From: JACKCP01 sp050253255
GTDB lineage: Bacteria; Desulfobacterota; Desulfobacteria; Desulfobacterales; JACKCP01
DNA: 11,744 bases
Direction of reading: 5' to 3'
NCBI GenBank assembly: GCA_050253255.1
Contig: JBFWJK010000109.1
Coordinates: 1 to 11,744, forward strand
Part shown: positions 1 through 6,411 of the stretch, in pieces
Layout: each line of letters opens with the position of its first letter
Numbering within the stretch: position 1 is the stretch's first letter
Notes under the pieces: model-generated
The model's input: the letters and a program-made list of their open reading frames with translations, nothing else
What the model was told of the DNA's origin: nothing
The model's database searches: none
Translations under genes and position numbers: made by a program

Positions 1-615
1 TGGGCAGACATTTTTTCCATCAGAAATTGCTATAAAGGAGGCTTCTTCACCCTGAAGGAATTCTTCAATTAGAATTTTGCTTCCGGCATCCCCGTATTTT
101 TTTTCATTCAGAATCTGATCAATCGCATCAAAGGCCTCGTTTTCACTGTGACATATTATTACGCCTTTTCCGGCTGCAAGACCGTCTGCTTTGGCAACAA
201 GAGGAATGCCGATTTCTTTGACAAAAGCTCTGGCATCGTCTGGATTTGTGAATGTTTTTCCTTTTGCAGTGGGGATGTTGTATTTCTCCATTATGTATTT
301 TGCATAGGATTTGGAAGTTTCAAGCATTGCCGCTTTTGCGGAAGGACCGAATATTTTAAGTCCTTTTTCAGTGAAAAGATCAGTGATGCCAAGGGAAAGA
401 GGAACTTCGGGGCCTACAATTGTCAAGTCTATGCTTTCATTTTCAGCAAAGGAAAGAAGTCCTTCCAGGTCATCAGCTTCAATCGGAACTCTTACGGCTT
501 CTTTAATACCCGGATTGCCAGGTGCACAGAATACTGTATTTACAAGACTGCTTTGTGCAATTTTCCATGCAATGGCATGCTCGCGGCCGCCGCTTCCAAT
601 TATAAGAACCTTCAT
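1..615 (-). CDS. purD: Phosphoribosylamine--glycine ligase (GARS), N-terminal part, cut by window edge
   Basis: This enzyme joins glycine to 5-phosphoribosylamine with ATP to give GAR, the second step of de novo purine synthesis, in the cytosol. The 205 codons inside the window begin MKVLIIGSGGREHAIAWK, the N-domain signature of PurD. They continue through APGNPG (about 32-37), a VGPEVPL motif, GPSAKAAMLE and the ATP-grasp stretch PLVAKADGLAAGKGV, and stop inside the ATP-grasp domain after EEFLQGEEASF and SDGKNVCP. Family members are about 420-430 residues, so roughly half the gene is missing to the left. The ATG at 615-613 has GGAG about 9 nt upstream. The gene follows ddl by 24 nt on the same strand, so it is probably the distal gene of the DUF1992-SHOCT-ddl-purD transcript. 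The family assignment is secure from several signature motifs. The C-terminal half and the gene's end cannot be judged here. Confidence 0.96.
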   Translation of the reverse strand, partial: MKVLIIGSGGREHAIAWKIAQSSLVNTVFCAPGNPGIKEAVRVPIEADDLEGLLSFAENESIDLTIVGPEVPLSLGITDLFTEKGLKIFGPSAKAAMLETSKSYAKYIMEKYNIPTAKGKTFTNPDDARAFVKEIGIPLVAKADGLAAGKGVIICHSENEAFDAIDQILNEKKYGDAGSKILIEEFLQGEEASFIAISDGKNVCP

Positions 616-639
616 AATCTGCTCCTGTATATTAAAAAA

Positions 640-1581
640 TTATTTTTCGAGGGAAAATTTTATCAGTTTGTCAATGAGCCGGGTAAAAGAAATTCCCGCT
701 GTCCTTGCAGCAAGAGGAAGAAGACTGTTTTTAGTCATTCCCGGTATTGTGTTTGTCTCAAGAACGTAAAAATTACCGTCTTTTAAAATCAGATCAGTCC
801 TGCTGCATCCCCTGCATCCAAGAATCTTATGAATTTTAAGACATAGATTCTGAACTTTACCGGCTGTTTCTTCATCGATTTCGGCAGGGCATATTTCGTC
901 TGTTTCACCGGCTGTATATTTTGCTTCATAGTCAAAAAATCTGTGGCCTTCCTTTGGTCTTATTTCTATTACCGGAAGAGCTTCAGGCTCATCATTGCCA
1001 AGGATTCCGCATGTAAGTTCAGTACCGGAAATATATTCCTCTGCCATTACAATTTCTGATTCCTCAAGGGCTTTCAGTGCGCCGGTTCGAAGCTCTTCTC
1101 TGTTTTCAACAATAGAAAGTGCTATGCTTGAACCGCCCACAGCAGGCTTAACTACAGCAGGAAAGCCTATTTTTTCAACTATTTCATTTTCTGTTTCCGT
1201 TGTGTATTTTTTGAAAACAAGATGATTTGCAACCGGGATTGAGTTTATTCTGTAGAAGTCCTTGCATTTTTCCTTATTCATTGCCAGTGCACTTGAAAGA
1301 ACACCTGAAGACTGGTAAGGGATTTTCAGGAGGTCCAGAAAGCCCTGAATTCTGCCGTCTTCACCGTTTTCACCGTGAAGAAGTATAAAAGCGCAGTCTG
1401 TTTGAGATGCATTTTTGAAAATTTTTTCAAGGTCAGATTTTGCATCATAACATTTTACATCATAAATGTTTTTGTCTATTGCTTCAAAAACCGCATTTTT
1501 TCCGGCAATTGAAACTTCCCTTTCAGAAGATGTTCCTCCGTAAATCAATGCTACTTTGGTTTTAGTCATTTTTTTTACCAT
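640..1581 (-). CDS. ddl: D-alanine--D-alanine ligase
   Basis: ATP-dependent cytosolic ligase making the D-Ala-D-Ala dipeptide used by MurF for peptidoglycan. It has 313 residues, normal for Ddl. Visible motifs are GGTSSEREVS (15-24, with E20 matching the substrate-binding Glu of E. coli DdlB), LHGENGEDG (68-76), VVKPAVGGSS (143-152, ATP-grasp lysine and glycine loop), the omega loop DYEAKY (217-222), LETNTIPGM (274-282) and NSL (285-287). The Lys-Tyr of the omega loop and the Ser-Leu near the C-terminus match D-Ala-specific ligases, so a D-Ala-D-Lac resistance ligase is unlikely. The start is ambiguous: ATG at 1581 overlaps the upstream SHOCT-like gene by 20 nt, while an internal ATG at 1569 gives an ATGACTAA overlap of 8 nt. 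Neither has a clear Shine-Dalgarno, so translation probably depends on coupling to the upstream gene. Confidence 0.96.
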   Translation of the reverse strand: MVKKMTKTKVALIYGGTSSEREVSIAGKNAVFEAIDKNIYDVKCYDAKSDLEKIFKNASQTDCAFILLHGENGEDGRIQGFLDLLKIPYQSSGVLSSALAMNKEKCKDFYRINSIPVANHLVFKKYTTETENEIVEKIGFPAVVKPAVGGSSIALSIVENREELRTGALKALEESEIVMAEEYISGTELTCGILGNDEPEALPVIEIRPKEGHRFFDYEAKYTAGETDEICPAEIDEETAGKVQNLCLKIHKILGCRGCSRTDLILKDGNFYVLETNTIPGMTKNSLLPLAARTAGISFTRLIDKLIKFSLEK

Positions 1582-2176
1582 TATTGTTTTGTATTAAAGG
1601 TTCGGATTTACTTTTTTTCTGGGAAGCCTGAATATCAAAAATATCGTCGTCCTGATTTTCAGCTGTTCTTAAACCAAGCAGTTCTTTTTTCAAGTCTTCA
1701 TATTCTTCTCTTGATATCATTTTATTTTCATAGAGCCTGCTAAGTTCTCCGAGATTTTCTATTCTGGATTTAACCGGATTTTCAAGCTGCACATAATGTT
1801 TTCCAGGGTTGTCTGCGGCATTGCTTCCGTCAGATAATTTTCCGCTGCCCATTTTAAAAGATGCGGCGCCGCCAAGGAGTCTTATTTCGATGTCTTTTCC
1901 GGCAAATTCCGGTAGCAGAAGAATTTCTCTTAAGGTTTTCTGTTCCTTTTTAAGCTTTCTTATAAAATAGAATCCGCTTGCAATTATAATCGCGGCTCCT
2001 CCAAGGAAAATCCAGGTAAGGTAGTTTACCACTCCACGGAAAAAAAGAACGAGAAGTCCAAGAGCGGCAAGCAGGATGAGATGTGCTAAAAGTATGGAGT
2101 AAGCAATGAAAATACTTTTTACAACACCTTCGTTTTTTTCGGCCTGAAGACCGGGCTTATTTTTTTTAAATGGCAT
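1562..2176 (-). CDS. Two-TM membrane protein with SHOCT-like C-terminal helix pair, function unknown
   Basis: I do not recognise a named family for the whole protein. From the ATG at 2176 it has 204 residues: a short basic N-terminus, two hydrophobic segments (about 22-46 and 53-72) separated by a short RGVVNYLT turn, then a soluble C-terminal half. Near residues 140-168 the sequence SRLYENKMISREEYEDLKKELL has the shape of a SHOCT domain (short C-terminal oligomerisation helix pair with the pattern Leu...G/K-x-Ile-ser-x-glu-glu-tyr/phe). The tail is rich in Asp, Ser, Lys and Asn. A TTG at 2182, directly after the preceding stop codon, is an alternative start that adds two residues. No strong Shine-Dalgarno is visible, which suggests coupling to the DUF1992 gene. 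The stop codon lies inside the start of ddl, so the protein may act at the membrane in envelope biology, but that is inference from neighbours only. Confidence 0.75.
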   Translation of the reverse strand: MPFKKNKPGLQAEKNEGVVKSIFIAYSILLAHLILLAALGLLVLFFRGVVNYLTWIFLGGAAIIIASGFYFIRKLKKEQKTLREILLLPEFAGKDIEIRLLGGAASFKMGSGKLSDGSNAADNPGKHYVQLENPVKSRIENLGELSRLYENKMISREEYEDLKKELLGLRTAENQDDDIFDIQASQKKSKSEPLIQNNNGKKND

Positions 2177-2182
2177 TTTCAA

Positions 2183-2557
2183 TTATCTGCTTTTATTCAT
2201 CAGGTTTGATACTTTGGGAAAGTATTTTTCATTTATTTCATTTCCCATCGAAAAATTATTCATCATGTTATATTTTTTTATAAGTAGATTAAGTTTTGTC
2301 TGGGTTCTGATTATTTCCTTTTCCTGTGTCAGACCTTTCAAAAGGTCTTCAGTTCTTGTTATCTCTTTTTTCAGTTCTATTTCCGGTGGGAGGCAATCAG
2401 CATTTTTAAGAATTTTATAGGCCATTCTGAGCTCGGGGCTGATATTTTCGTCATCGTTTTTGATAGGTTTGCCTTTACCTTCAAAATTATCGAAAAATCC
2501 TTTTTTCTGAGCCTCGACTATTCTCTGTTCGGCAATTATCTGAAATGATCTTATCAT
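2183..2557 (-). CDS. DUF1992 (DnaJ homologue subfamily C member 28 conserved domain) protein
   Basis: A 124-residue soluble protein matching the DUF1992/DNAJC28 conserved region: AEQRIVEAQKKG (9-20), FDNFEGKGKPI (22-32), PELRMAYKILKNA (41-53) and PPEIELKKEI (57-66). These are the hallmark blocks of the family. It has no J-domain despite the family's name, and the bacterial function is unknown. The rest is helical and charged, probably coiled coil. The reading frame extends to a TTG at 2590, but I prefer the ATG at 2557 because the family N-terminus begins there and an AGGA lies just upstream, although the spacing is short. The next gene begins within a few bases of the stop codon, so this is probably the first gene of the unit leading to ddl and purD. 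The family call is secure; the role is not known. Confidence 0.88.
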   Translation of the reverse strand: MIRSFQIIAEQRIVEAQKKGFFDNFEGKGKPIKNDDENISPELRMAYKILKNADCLPPEIELKKEITRTEDLLKGLTQEKEIIRTQTKLNLLIKKYNMMNNFSMGNEINEKYFPKVSNLMNKSR

Positions 2558-2602
2558 TATTCCTGCTTTATAATTTAATGTAACTGTCAATTCTTTACTG
2601 AT

Positions 2603-2654
2603 AGCATAATCTGAAAAAAAATTGAATTAAACTTAAAAATAAAATGATTATGCT
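2603..2654. repeat. 9-bp inverted repeat in the leader of the DUF1992 unit
   Basis: AGCATAATC (2603-2611) and GATTATGCT (2646-2654) are exact reverse complements separated by 34 very AT-rich bases. The right arm abuts the TTGACA box at 2655-2660. It lies in the presumed 5' leader of the minus-strand unit and could be an operator or a weak RNA stem. The arms are short and AT-rich, so chance is possible. Confidence 0.4.
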
Positions 2655-2690
2655 TGTCAAAGCGGATCGTTTGGAAAAGTTTAATCCATA

Positions 2691-2718
2691 ATTATAGAAA
2701 GTCCCGTTTATTTGCTAA
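2691..2718 (-). promoter_or_regulatory. Candidate sigma-70 promoter for DUF1992-SHOCT-ddl-purD
   Basis: On the minus strand TTAGCA (2718-2713) is followed by a 16-bp spacer and a perfect TATAAT (2696-2691). Transcription would start near 2684, giving a leader of about 125 nt before the ATG at 2557. Perfect TTGACA boxes also occur downstream at 2660-2655 and 2590-2585, but neither has a good -10 at the right distance. The promoter is inferred from sequence alone. Confidence 0.5.
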
Positions 2719-2761
2719 AAAATGTATAGAACCTTCAAAATTAGTAATATTTCATGGGTCT

Positions 2762-2807
2762 CAGTTAAAAAGAACTGTTGCTGCAGCCTTGGGTGAACTT
2801 TTCACCC
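2762..2807. repeat. Two small hairpins downstream of the tRNA terminator
   Basis: The first is a perfect 7-bp stem with a 3-nt loop: GGGTGAA (2791-2797), CTT, TTCACCC (2801-2807). The second, weaker one is CAGTT (2762-2766) with AACTG (2773-2777) around a 6-nt A-rich loop. They lie between the tRNA-Met terminator and the promoter candidate at 2691-2718. They could be back-up terminator structures or part of an untranslated RNA. No function is supported. Confidence 0.35.
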
Positions 2808-2826
2808 GGTCCGGCACATATTAAAA

Positions 2827-2854
2827 AAGCCCTCCGTTTATTAACAGAGGGCTT
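2827..2854 (-). terminator. Rho-independent terminator of tRNA-Met
   Basis: On the minus strand AAGCCCTCTGTT pairs with AACGGAGGGCTT (12 bp with one T-G wobble) around an AATA loop, and the run of T continues beyond the stem (2826-2821). It lies 12 nt past the tRNA's 3' CCA. The plus strand also has a T run just past the stem (GATTTTTTT), so the hairpin could act in both directions. Confidence 0.88.
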
Positions 2855-2866
2855 GATTTTTTTGTG

Positions 2867-2943
2867 TGGTGGCGATGCAGGGATTTGAACCCCGGACACT
2901 ACGGATATGAGCCGTATGCTCTGACCTGCTGAGCTACATCGCC
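2867..2943 (-). tRNA. tRNA-Met (anticodon CAT), elongator type
   Basis: A 77-nt cloverleaf with all arms intact: acceptor GGCGATG pairs perfectly with CATCGCC, the D-stem is GCTC/GAGC, the anticodon stem is TACGG/CCGTA with loop CTCATAT (anticodon CAT), the variable loop is 5 nt, and the T-arm CGGGG-TTCAAAT-CCCTG has one G-U pair. The discriminator is A and the CCA end is encoded. G1-C72 is paired, which argues against initiator tRNA-fMet, whose first pair is mismatched. A lysidine-modified tRNA-Ile2 also carries CAT and cannot be fully excluded, but the acceptor stem lacks the C4-G69/C5-G68 pairs of the E. coli TilS substrate. It has its own promoter and terminator candidates and sits downstream of the acidic zinc-ribbon gene. 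Confidence 0.95.
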
Positions 2944-2959
2944 GTTGAAAACACAAGCT

Positions 2960-2987
2960 AATTAACTTTTTATTTTAAAAAGGTCAA
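2960..2987 (-). promoter_or_regulatory. Candidate promoter of tRNA-Met
   Basis: TTGACC (2987-2982), a 16-bp AT-rich spacer and TTAATT (2965-2960) precede the tRNA. Transcription would begin near 2953, about 10 nt before the mature 5' end, which is typical for tRNA genes. The -35 is strong and the -10 is weak (3 of 6). The tRNA could also be reached by read-through from the upstream gene, as no terminator separates them. Confidence 0.5.
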
Positions 2988-3002
2988 GGACTTTTTTAAA
3001 TA

Positions 3003-5723
3003 TTAATTAGAACTTTGTTCTGAGCTTATAACCTCAACAGAAACTTCTGCAATGTTTTCCGGAAGGTTTGAAAACACGGTCATAAACGGTATCGACCTGC
3101 CCGGCGTAACTTTGGAGTTAATATTATTGTCTCCATTGGGTTTGTTCAGTTCAGCATCTATATCCTGAGGAGACATATTTTTTAATTTTATGTCTGACAA
3201 CTGATTGCCTGCATAAAACTGTTTCTGAGCTGCAATTTTTTTATCCTGAAACAAAAGCTCTGCCTTAAGTTTTATTTTACCAACATTGTAAGAGTAATTG
3301 TTTTTTACTTCTCCATTCAAAATCATTATATAGCCCAGTTCGTCTGACTGCAGGAATCTGGGCTCATTTACTGTTGTACCTATCTTGAGGTTGCCAGGGT
3401 CTGCAATTGCGGCTTTTTTATCTGCTTTTTCAAGCCATGGTATTTCAATCGGAAGATTGTCAAGCAGGCTTGTCTGTGTAGCAGCATAGAAGATTCCTCC
3501 GGCGGCTATTCCAAGAATTACAAGTATGAAGATAAATATTTTAAAGAATCCGCCAGATTTCTTTTCAGGCTTTTCCTCAGCTTTTTCTTCTGCTTCTTCA
3601 GATTCTTCTTCAGCAAGAGAAGTGGCTATTTCAGCATCAGAAAGCTGTGGAGCTGTTTCTTCTTCAAGTGTTTCGTAAGATTCTTCCTCATCATGAAGAG
3701 TTTCAGGGAAGCTTTCAGTTTCAGTCTCTTCTTCTACATCAAGGCTTATTTCTATATCCTGATTTTCCGAATCATCGTCTGAGCTCAAATCAAGAGAGAT
3801 TTCTTCAAACTCATCTTCTTCTGAATCTGAAAGGTTTTCCATCTCAAGTTTTTCTTCATCAGGGTCCAGATCAAGGTTGAACATCATAGAGTCTTCGTCT
3901 TCTTCGCCCTCGATATCAAGATCCAGCTTTTCTTCGGAATCGTCAAAGTTATCTATATCAAGATCGAGCTCCTGTTCTACTGATGAGCCGAAAATATCTG
4001 ATCCGCCTGTAAGGTCAAGATCAAGGTTAAGTTCTTCTTCTGTAAAAGTATCTTCATTTTTTTCAGAGGAACTGTCCATCTCTATGTCAAGGTCAAGGTC
4101 CAGTTCTTCTTCAACTTCAAAAGAAAGACTCTCCTCATCAAAATCGGCAGAGTCTGCTTCTTTTTCAATATCTGGTTCATCAAAATCAAAAGAAAGGTCA
4201 AGGTCATCATCATCAAAAGAGTCAATTTCCTTGTCTATTGACTCGTAATCGTTTTCTTCAAGGTCAAGAGAAAGTTCGTAGGAACCTTCTTCAGGTTCAT
4301 ATGAAAGATCGAATTCTTCAGGAAGATTTTCATCGTCAAAATTTAAATCAAGTTCGTCTTCAATTTCCTTTTCTTCTGATTCTGTCAGCTCAAGCCCAAG
4401 GTCATCATCTTCAAGTGATAGATTATCTTCAGGCTGACCGGAATCCTCGAAATCAAGGGAAAGTTCTTCATCAGAAGAAGTTTCCTCGTCAAAATCTATG
4501 GAAAGCTCTGAATCATCTTCAAGTGATAGATTATCTTCAGGCTGACCGGAATCCTCGAAATCAAGGGAAAGTTCTTCATCAGAAGAAGCTTCCTCGTCAA
4601 AGTCAATGGAAAACTCAGAATCATCCTCAAGTGATATTTCATCTTCGGTCTGGCCGGAATCTTCGAAATCAAGAGAAAGTTCTTCATCAGAAGAAGCTTC
4701 CTCGTCAAAATCTATGGAAAGCTCTGAATCATCTTCGATTGATAATTCATCTTCGGGTAGACCTGAGTCTTCGAAATCAAGGGAAAGTTCTTCATCAGAA
4801 GAAGCTTCCTCGTCAAAATCAATGGAAAGCTCTAAATCCTCTTCAGAAGAGATTTGATCTGAAACTTCCGAATCATCAAAGTCTAAGGAAAAGTCCTCAT
4901 CAATTACTTCCTGATCATGAGACAGTTCAGGTTCTTCTTCCGAACCAAGATCCAGTGAAAGATTCCTGTCTTCGTCTGTAAATTCTTCTGTATCTAAACC
5001 TTCGAGGCTTAATGATGACGTGTCATATTCAGTCTGTTCCTGGTCATCGACGGAAAGTTGTGTTTCTTCGAAAAGAACGCTTTCTTCAACTGCATCCTGT
5101 GAAATTTCTTCAGATTCTTCATCAATAAGGTTTTTAAGCTCATTTTCTTCATCAGAATCTATTGATAATTCTTCATCCATATCAATTTCAAAAGATTCTT
5201 CCTCCATGGATTCGGAAAAAATATCCTCATCAGATGCTGAATCAAAAAAATCATCTTTTTCGGGAGGGCTGATTTCTTCAGGACCTTTTTCAATTTCTTC
5301 AATATTTATTAAGTCATCGTCTGATTCTTCGCTGCCTGATAAATCAGTTTCATCATCAGAAAGGAAATCATCATCAAAATCAAGGTCTTCGTCTTTATCA
5401 TCAATGTCTTCAGAAAGAGAAAATTCAAGCTCATCATCAGAACCGCCAAACTCGTCGCTTTCAAAATCAAGATCCAGGTCATCTTCAAATAAAGAGTCTG
5501 AATCTTTATCTGAACTGTATAAGTCCTCGGAACCAGTTTCATCTTCCCCGAACAAGTCATCTCCGAATATGTCTTCTTCTTTTTCTTCTTCAGGGAGTAT
5601 TTCAGGGAATACTTTAAAAATGTTACCGCATTCTGAACATTTGACCTTTGTACCTGTACTCTTGATTTTGTCAGCCGGAAGTTTGTATCTGGTCTGACAG
5701 GCTTCACAGGTTACAATCCTCAT
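3003..5723 (-). CDS. Very acidic MJ0042-type zinc-ribbon, single-TM protein with C-terminal DUF3426-like domain
   Basis: A 906-residue protein of unknown function with a clear architecture. Residues 1-40 are an MJ0042-family zinc ribbon, with Cys pairs C6/C9 and C29/C32. Residues about 45-720 are low-complexity and dominated by Asp, Glu, Ser, Leu and Phe, probably disordered, including four 36-residue tandem repeats at 298-441. A Lys/Glu-rich stretch leads to one membrane helix (about 729-748, after KKSGGFFK). The last 130 or so residues resemble DUF3426, a probably periplasmic beta-sandwich-like domain (VNEPRFLQ, LNGEVKN, GKIKLKAELL, VTPGRSIPF). The zinc ribbon and acidic region should face the cytoplasm. 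The ATG at 5723 has GGAG 6 nt upstream. It follows hpt by 12 nt, so the two are probably co-transcribed. MJ0042/DUF3426 proteins are usually much shorter. FimV-like proteins share acidic tails but not the zinc ribbon. Architecture is secure; role is not known. Confidence 0.9.
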   Translation of the reverse strand: MRIVTCEACQTRYKLPADKIKSTGTKVKCSECGNIFKVFPEILPEEEKEEDIFGDDLFGEDETGSEDLYSSDKDSDSLFEDDLDLDFESDEFGGSDDELEFSLSEDIDDKDEDLDFDDDFLSDDETDLSGSEESDDDLINIEEIEKGPEEISPPEKDDFFDSASDEDIFSESMEEESFEIDMDEELSIDSDEENELKNLIDEESEEISQDAVEESVLFEETQLSVDDQEQTEYDTSSLSLEGLDTEEFTDEDRNLSLDLGSEEEPELSHDQEVIDEDFSLDFDDSEVSDQISSEEDLELSIDFDEEASSDEELSLDFEDSGLPEDELSIEDDSELSIDFDEEASSDEELSLDFEDSGQTEDEISLEDDSEFSIDFDEEASSDEELSLDFEDSGQPEDNLSLEDDSELSIDFDEETSSDEELSLDFEDSGQPEDNLSLEDDDLGLELTESEEKEIEDELDLNFDDENLPEEFDLSYEPEEGSYELSLDLEENDYESIDKEIDSFDDDDLDLSFDFDEPDIEKEADSADFDEESLSFEVEEELDLDLDIEMDSSSEKNEDTFTEEELNLDLDLTGGSDIFGSSVEQELDLDIDNFDDSEEKLDLDIEGEEDEDSMMFNLDLDPDEEKLEMENLSDSEEDEFEEISLDLSSDDDSENQDIEISLDVEEETETESFPETLHDEEESYETLEEETAPQLSDAEIATSLAEEESEEAEEKAEEKPEKKSGGFFKIFIFILVILGIAAGGIFYAATQTSLLDNLPIEIPWLEKADKKAAIADPGNLKIGTTVNEPRFLQSDELGYIMILNGEVKNNYSYNVGKIKLKAELLFQDKKIAAQKQFYAGNQLSDIKLKNMSPQDIDAELNKPNGDNNINSKVTPGRSIPFMTVFSNLPENIAEVSVEVISSEQSSN
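4401..4832 (-). repeat. Four 108-bp in-frame tandem repeats (36 residues each) in the acidic zinc-ribbon gene
   Basis: Four consecutive 108-bp units encode residues about 298-441. Each has the pattern ELSIDFDEEASSDEELSLDF followed by EDSG, a variable Q/L-P/T, and a Glu/Asp-rich end. The shared core TCAGAAGAAG (plus-strand reading) recurs at 4471, 4579, 4687 and 4795, exactly 108 bp apart. The two copies nearest the C-terminus are identical over 77 nt (4404-4480 and 4512-4588), which points to recent duplication. The unit length is a multiple of three, so copy-number change would keep the frame. Confidence 0.93.
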
Positions 5724-5735
5724 AAGCCTCTCCGA

Positions 5736-6254
5736 TTAAGTTTTAATGTGATATATTGCCGGAAGATTTCTGTATTTTTCGGCGTAATCTATTCCGTATC
5801 CTACTATGAAACCCTCATTTATTCTGTGACATGTATAATCGATTTCTACTTCCAACTTTCTTCTCTCATGCTTGTCTAAAAGAGTGCATATTTTAATTTC
5901 CGCAGCTCCCGAACCTTTGAGATAATGCTTTAGATGTCTCAGTGTAAGGCCTGTATCTATTATATCTTCCACAAGGAGGATATGTTTGTCCCTGATATCG
6001 ATGTTTATATCTTTTGTAATTTTGATAGTTCCTGAAGATTTATCATCAAACCCGTAGCTGGATGCCCCTATAAAATCAATTTCGCACGGTATGGATAATT
6101 TTCTTACAAGATCAGCCATAAAGATAAAAGAGCCTTTCAGTACTCCGATTACAACAAGCTTTTTATTTGAATAGTCCTTTGAAATTATATCAGCCATCAA
6201 AGAAACTTTTTCTTCAATTTCCTTTTCATTTAAAACCAGAACCAGTTCAGACAT
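5736..6254 (-). CDS. hpt: Hypoxanthine phosphoribosyltransferase
   Basis: Purine salvage enzyme transferring phosphoribose from PRPP to hypoxanthine (and usually guanine), giving IMP or GMP in the cytosol. At 172 residues it has normal length. Visible motifs are VLKGSFIFMADL (38-49), the PRPP-binding VEDIIDTGLTL (95-105, with the Glu-Asp pair and D100 at the catalytic-base position), LLDKHERRK (125-133, with the purine-contacting Lys) and GFIVGYGIDYAEKYRNLP (148-165). The ATG at 6254 is the only reasonable start, yet the good AAGGAG motif lies about 15 nt upstream, farther than usual. It is the first gene of a two-gene unit with the acidic zinc-ribbon gene. Together with purD it places both salvage and de novo purine genes in this region. 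Confidence 0.96.
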   Translation of the reverse strand: MSELVLVLNEKEIEEKVSLMADIISKDYSNKKLVVIGVLKGSFIFMADLVRKLSIPCEIDFIGASSYGFDDKSSGTIKITKDINIDIRDKHILLVEDIIDTGLTLRHLKHYLKGSGAAEIKICTLLDKHERRKLEVEIDYTCHRINEGFIVGYGIDYAEKYRNLPAIYHIKT

Positions 6255-6383
6255 TAAATTAAGATTTAACTCCTTTTATTCACTTAAAATTTACTTAGCG
6301 GTTAAATTTCTGGATATGCAAATCAGCATAATAACTAGACATAAACAATGTTTAATGTCAATCCAAAACCTTATCACACAGTC

Positions 6384-6411
6384 ATTTTACACTATTCAGG
6401 CATATTTTCAA
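6384..6411 (-). promoter_or_regulatory. Candidate sigma-70 promoter for hpt and the acidic zinc-ribbon gene
   Basis: On the minus strand TTGAAA (6411-6406), a 16-bp spacer and TAAAAT (6389-6384) match the consensus at 5 of 6 positions each. Transcription would start near 6377 and leave a leader of about 120 nt. Two TTGACA hexamers nearby (6425-6420 and 6361-6356) lack a convincing -10. Confidence 0.55.

Noticed and set aside
148..786. Plus-strand reading frames of 212 and 152 residues
   Set aside because: They are antisense to the purD and ddl coding sequences, both of which have unmistakable family motifs, and the translated products look like no protein family.
640..1581. Van-type D-Ala-D-Lac ligase (glycopeptide resistance)
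   Set aside because: The omega loop carries Lys-Tyr (221-222) as in D-Ala-D-Ala ligases, and no vanH, vanX or regulator genes are nearby.
2867..2943. Initiator tRNA-fMet or tRNA-Ile2 for the CAT anticodon gene
   Set aside because: The first acceptor pair is a normal G-C, unlike initiator tRNAs, and the acceptor stem lacks the C4-G69/C5-G68 pairs of the E. coli TilS substrate. Elongator Met fits best, though Ile2 is not strictly excluded.
2765..2956. A 63-residue minus-strand reading frame
   Set aside because: It runs through the tRNA-Met gene and its terminator, so the open frame is incidental.
2976..2996. Possible terminator hairpin between the acidic-protein gene and the tRNA
   Set aside because: On the minus strand the stem has an A-C mismatch and consists mainly of A-T pairs, and the sequence overlaps the tRNA promoter's -35 box.
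4401..4832. CRISPR-like regular spacing of repeats
   Set aside because: The 108-bp units are contiguous, in frame and protein-coding, with no unique spacers and no cas genes.
3647..5697. Several long plus-strand and alternative minus-strand reading frames, including Ser-rich ones of 225 and 247 residues
   Set aside because: They lie opposite or out of phase with the acidic zinc-ribbon gene. Asp/Glu codons read backwards give Ser-rich or Gln/Leu-rich open frames, and none shows a domain or a proper start.
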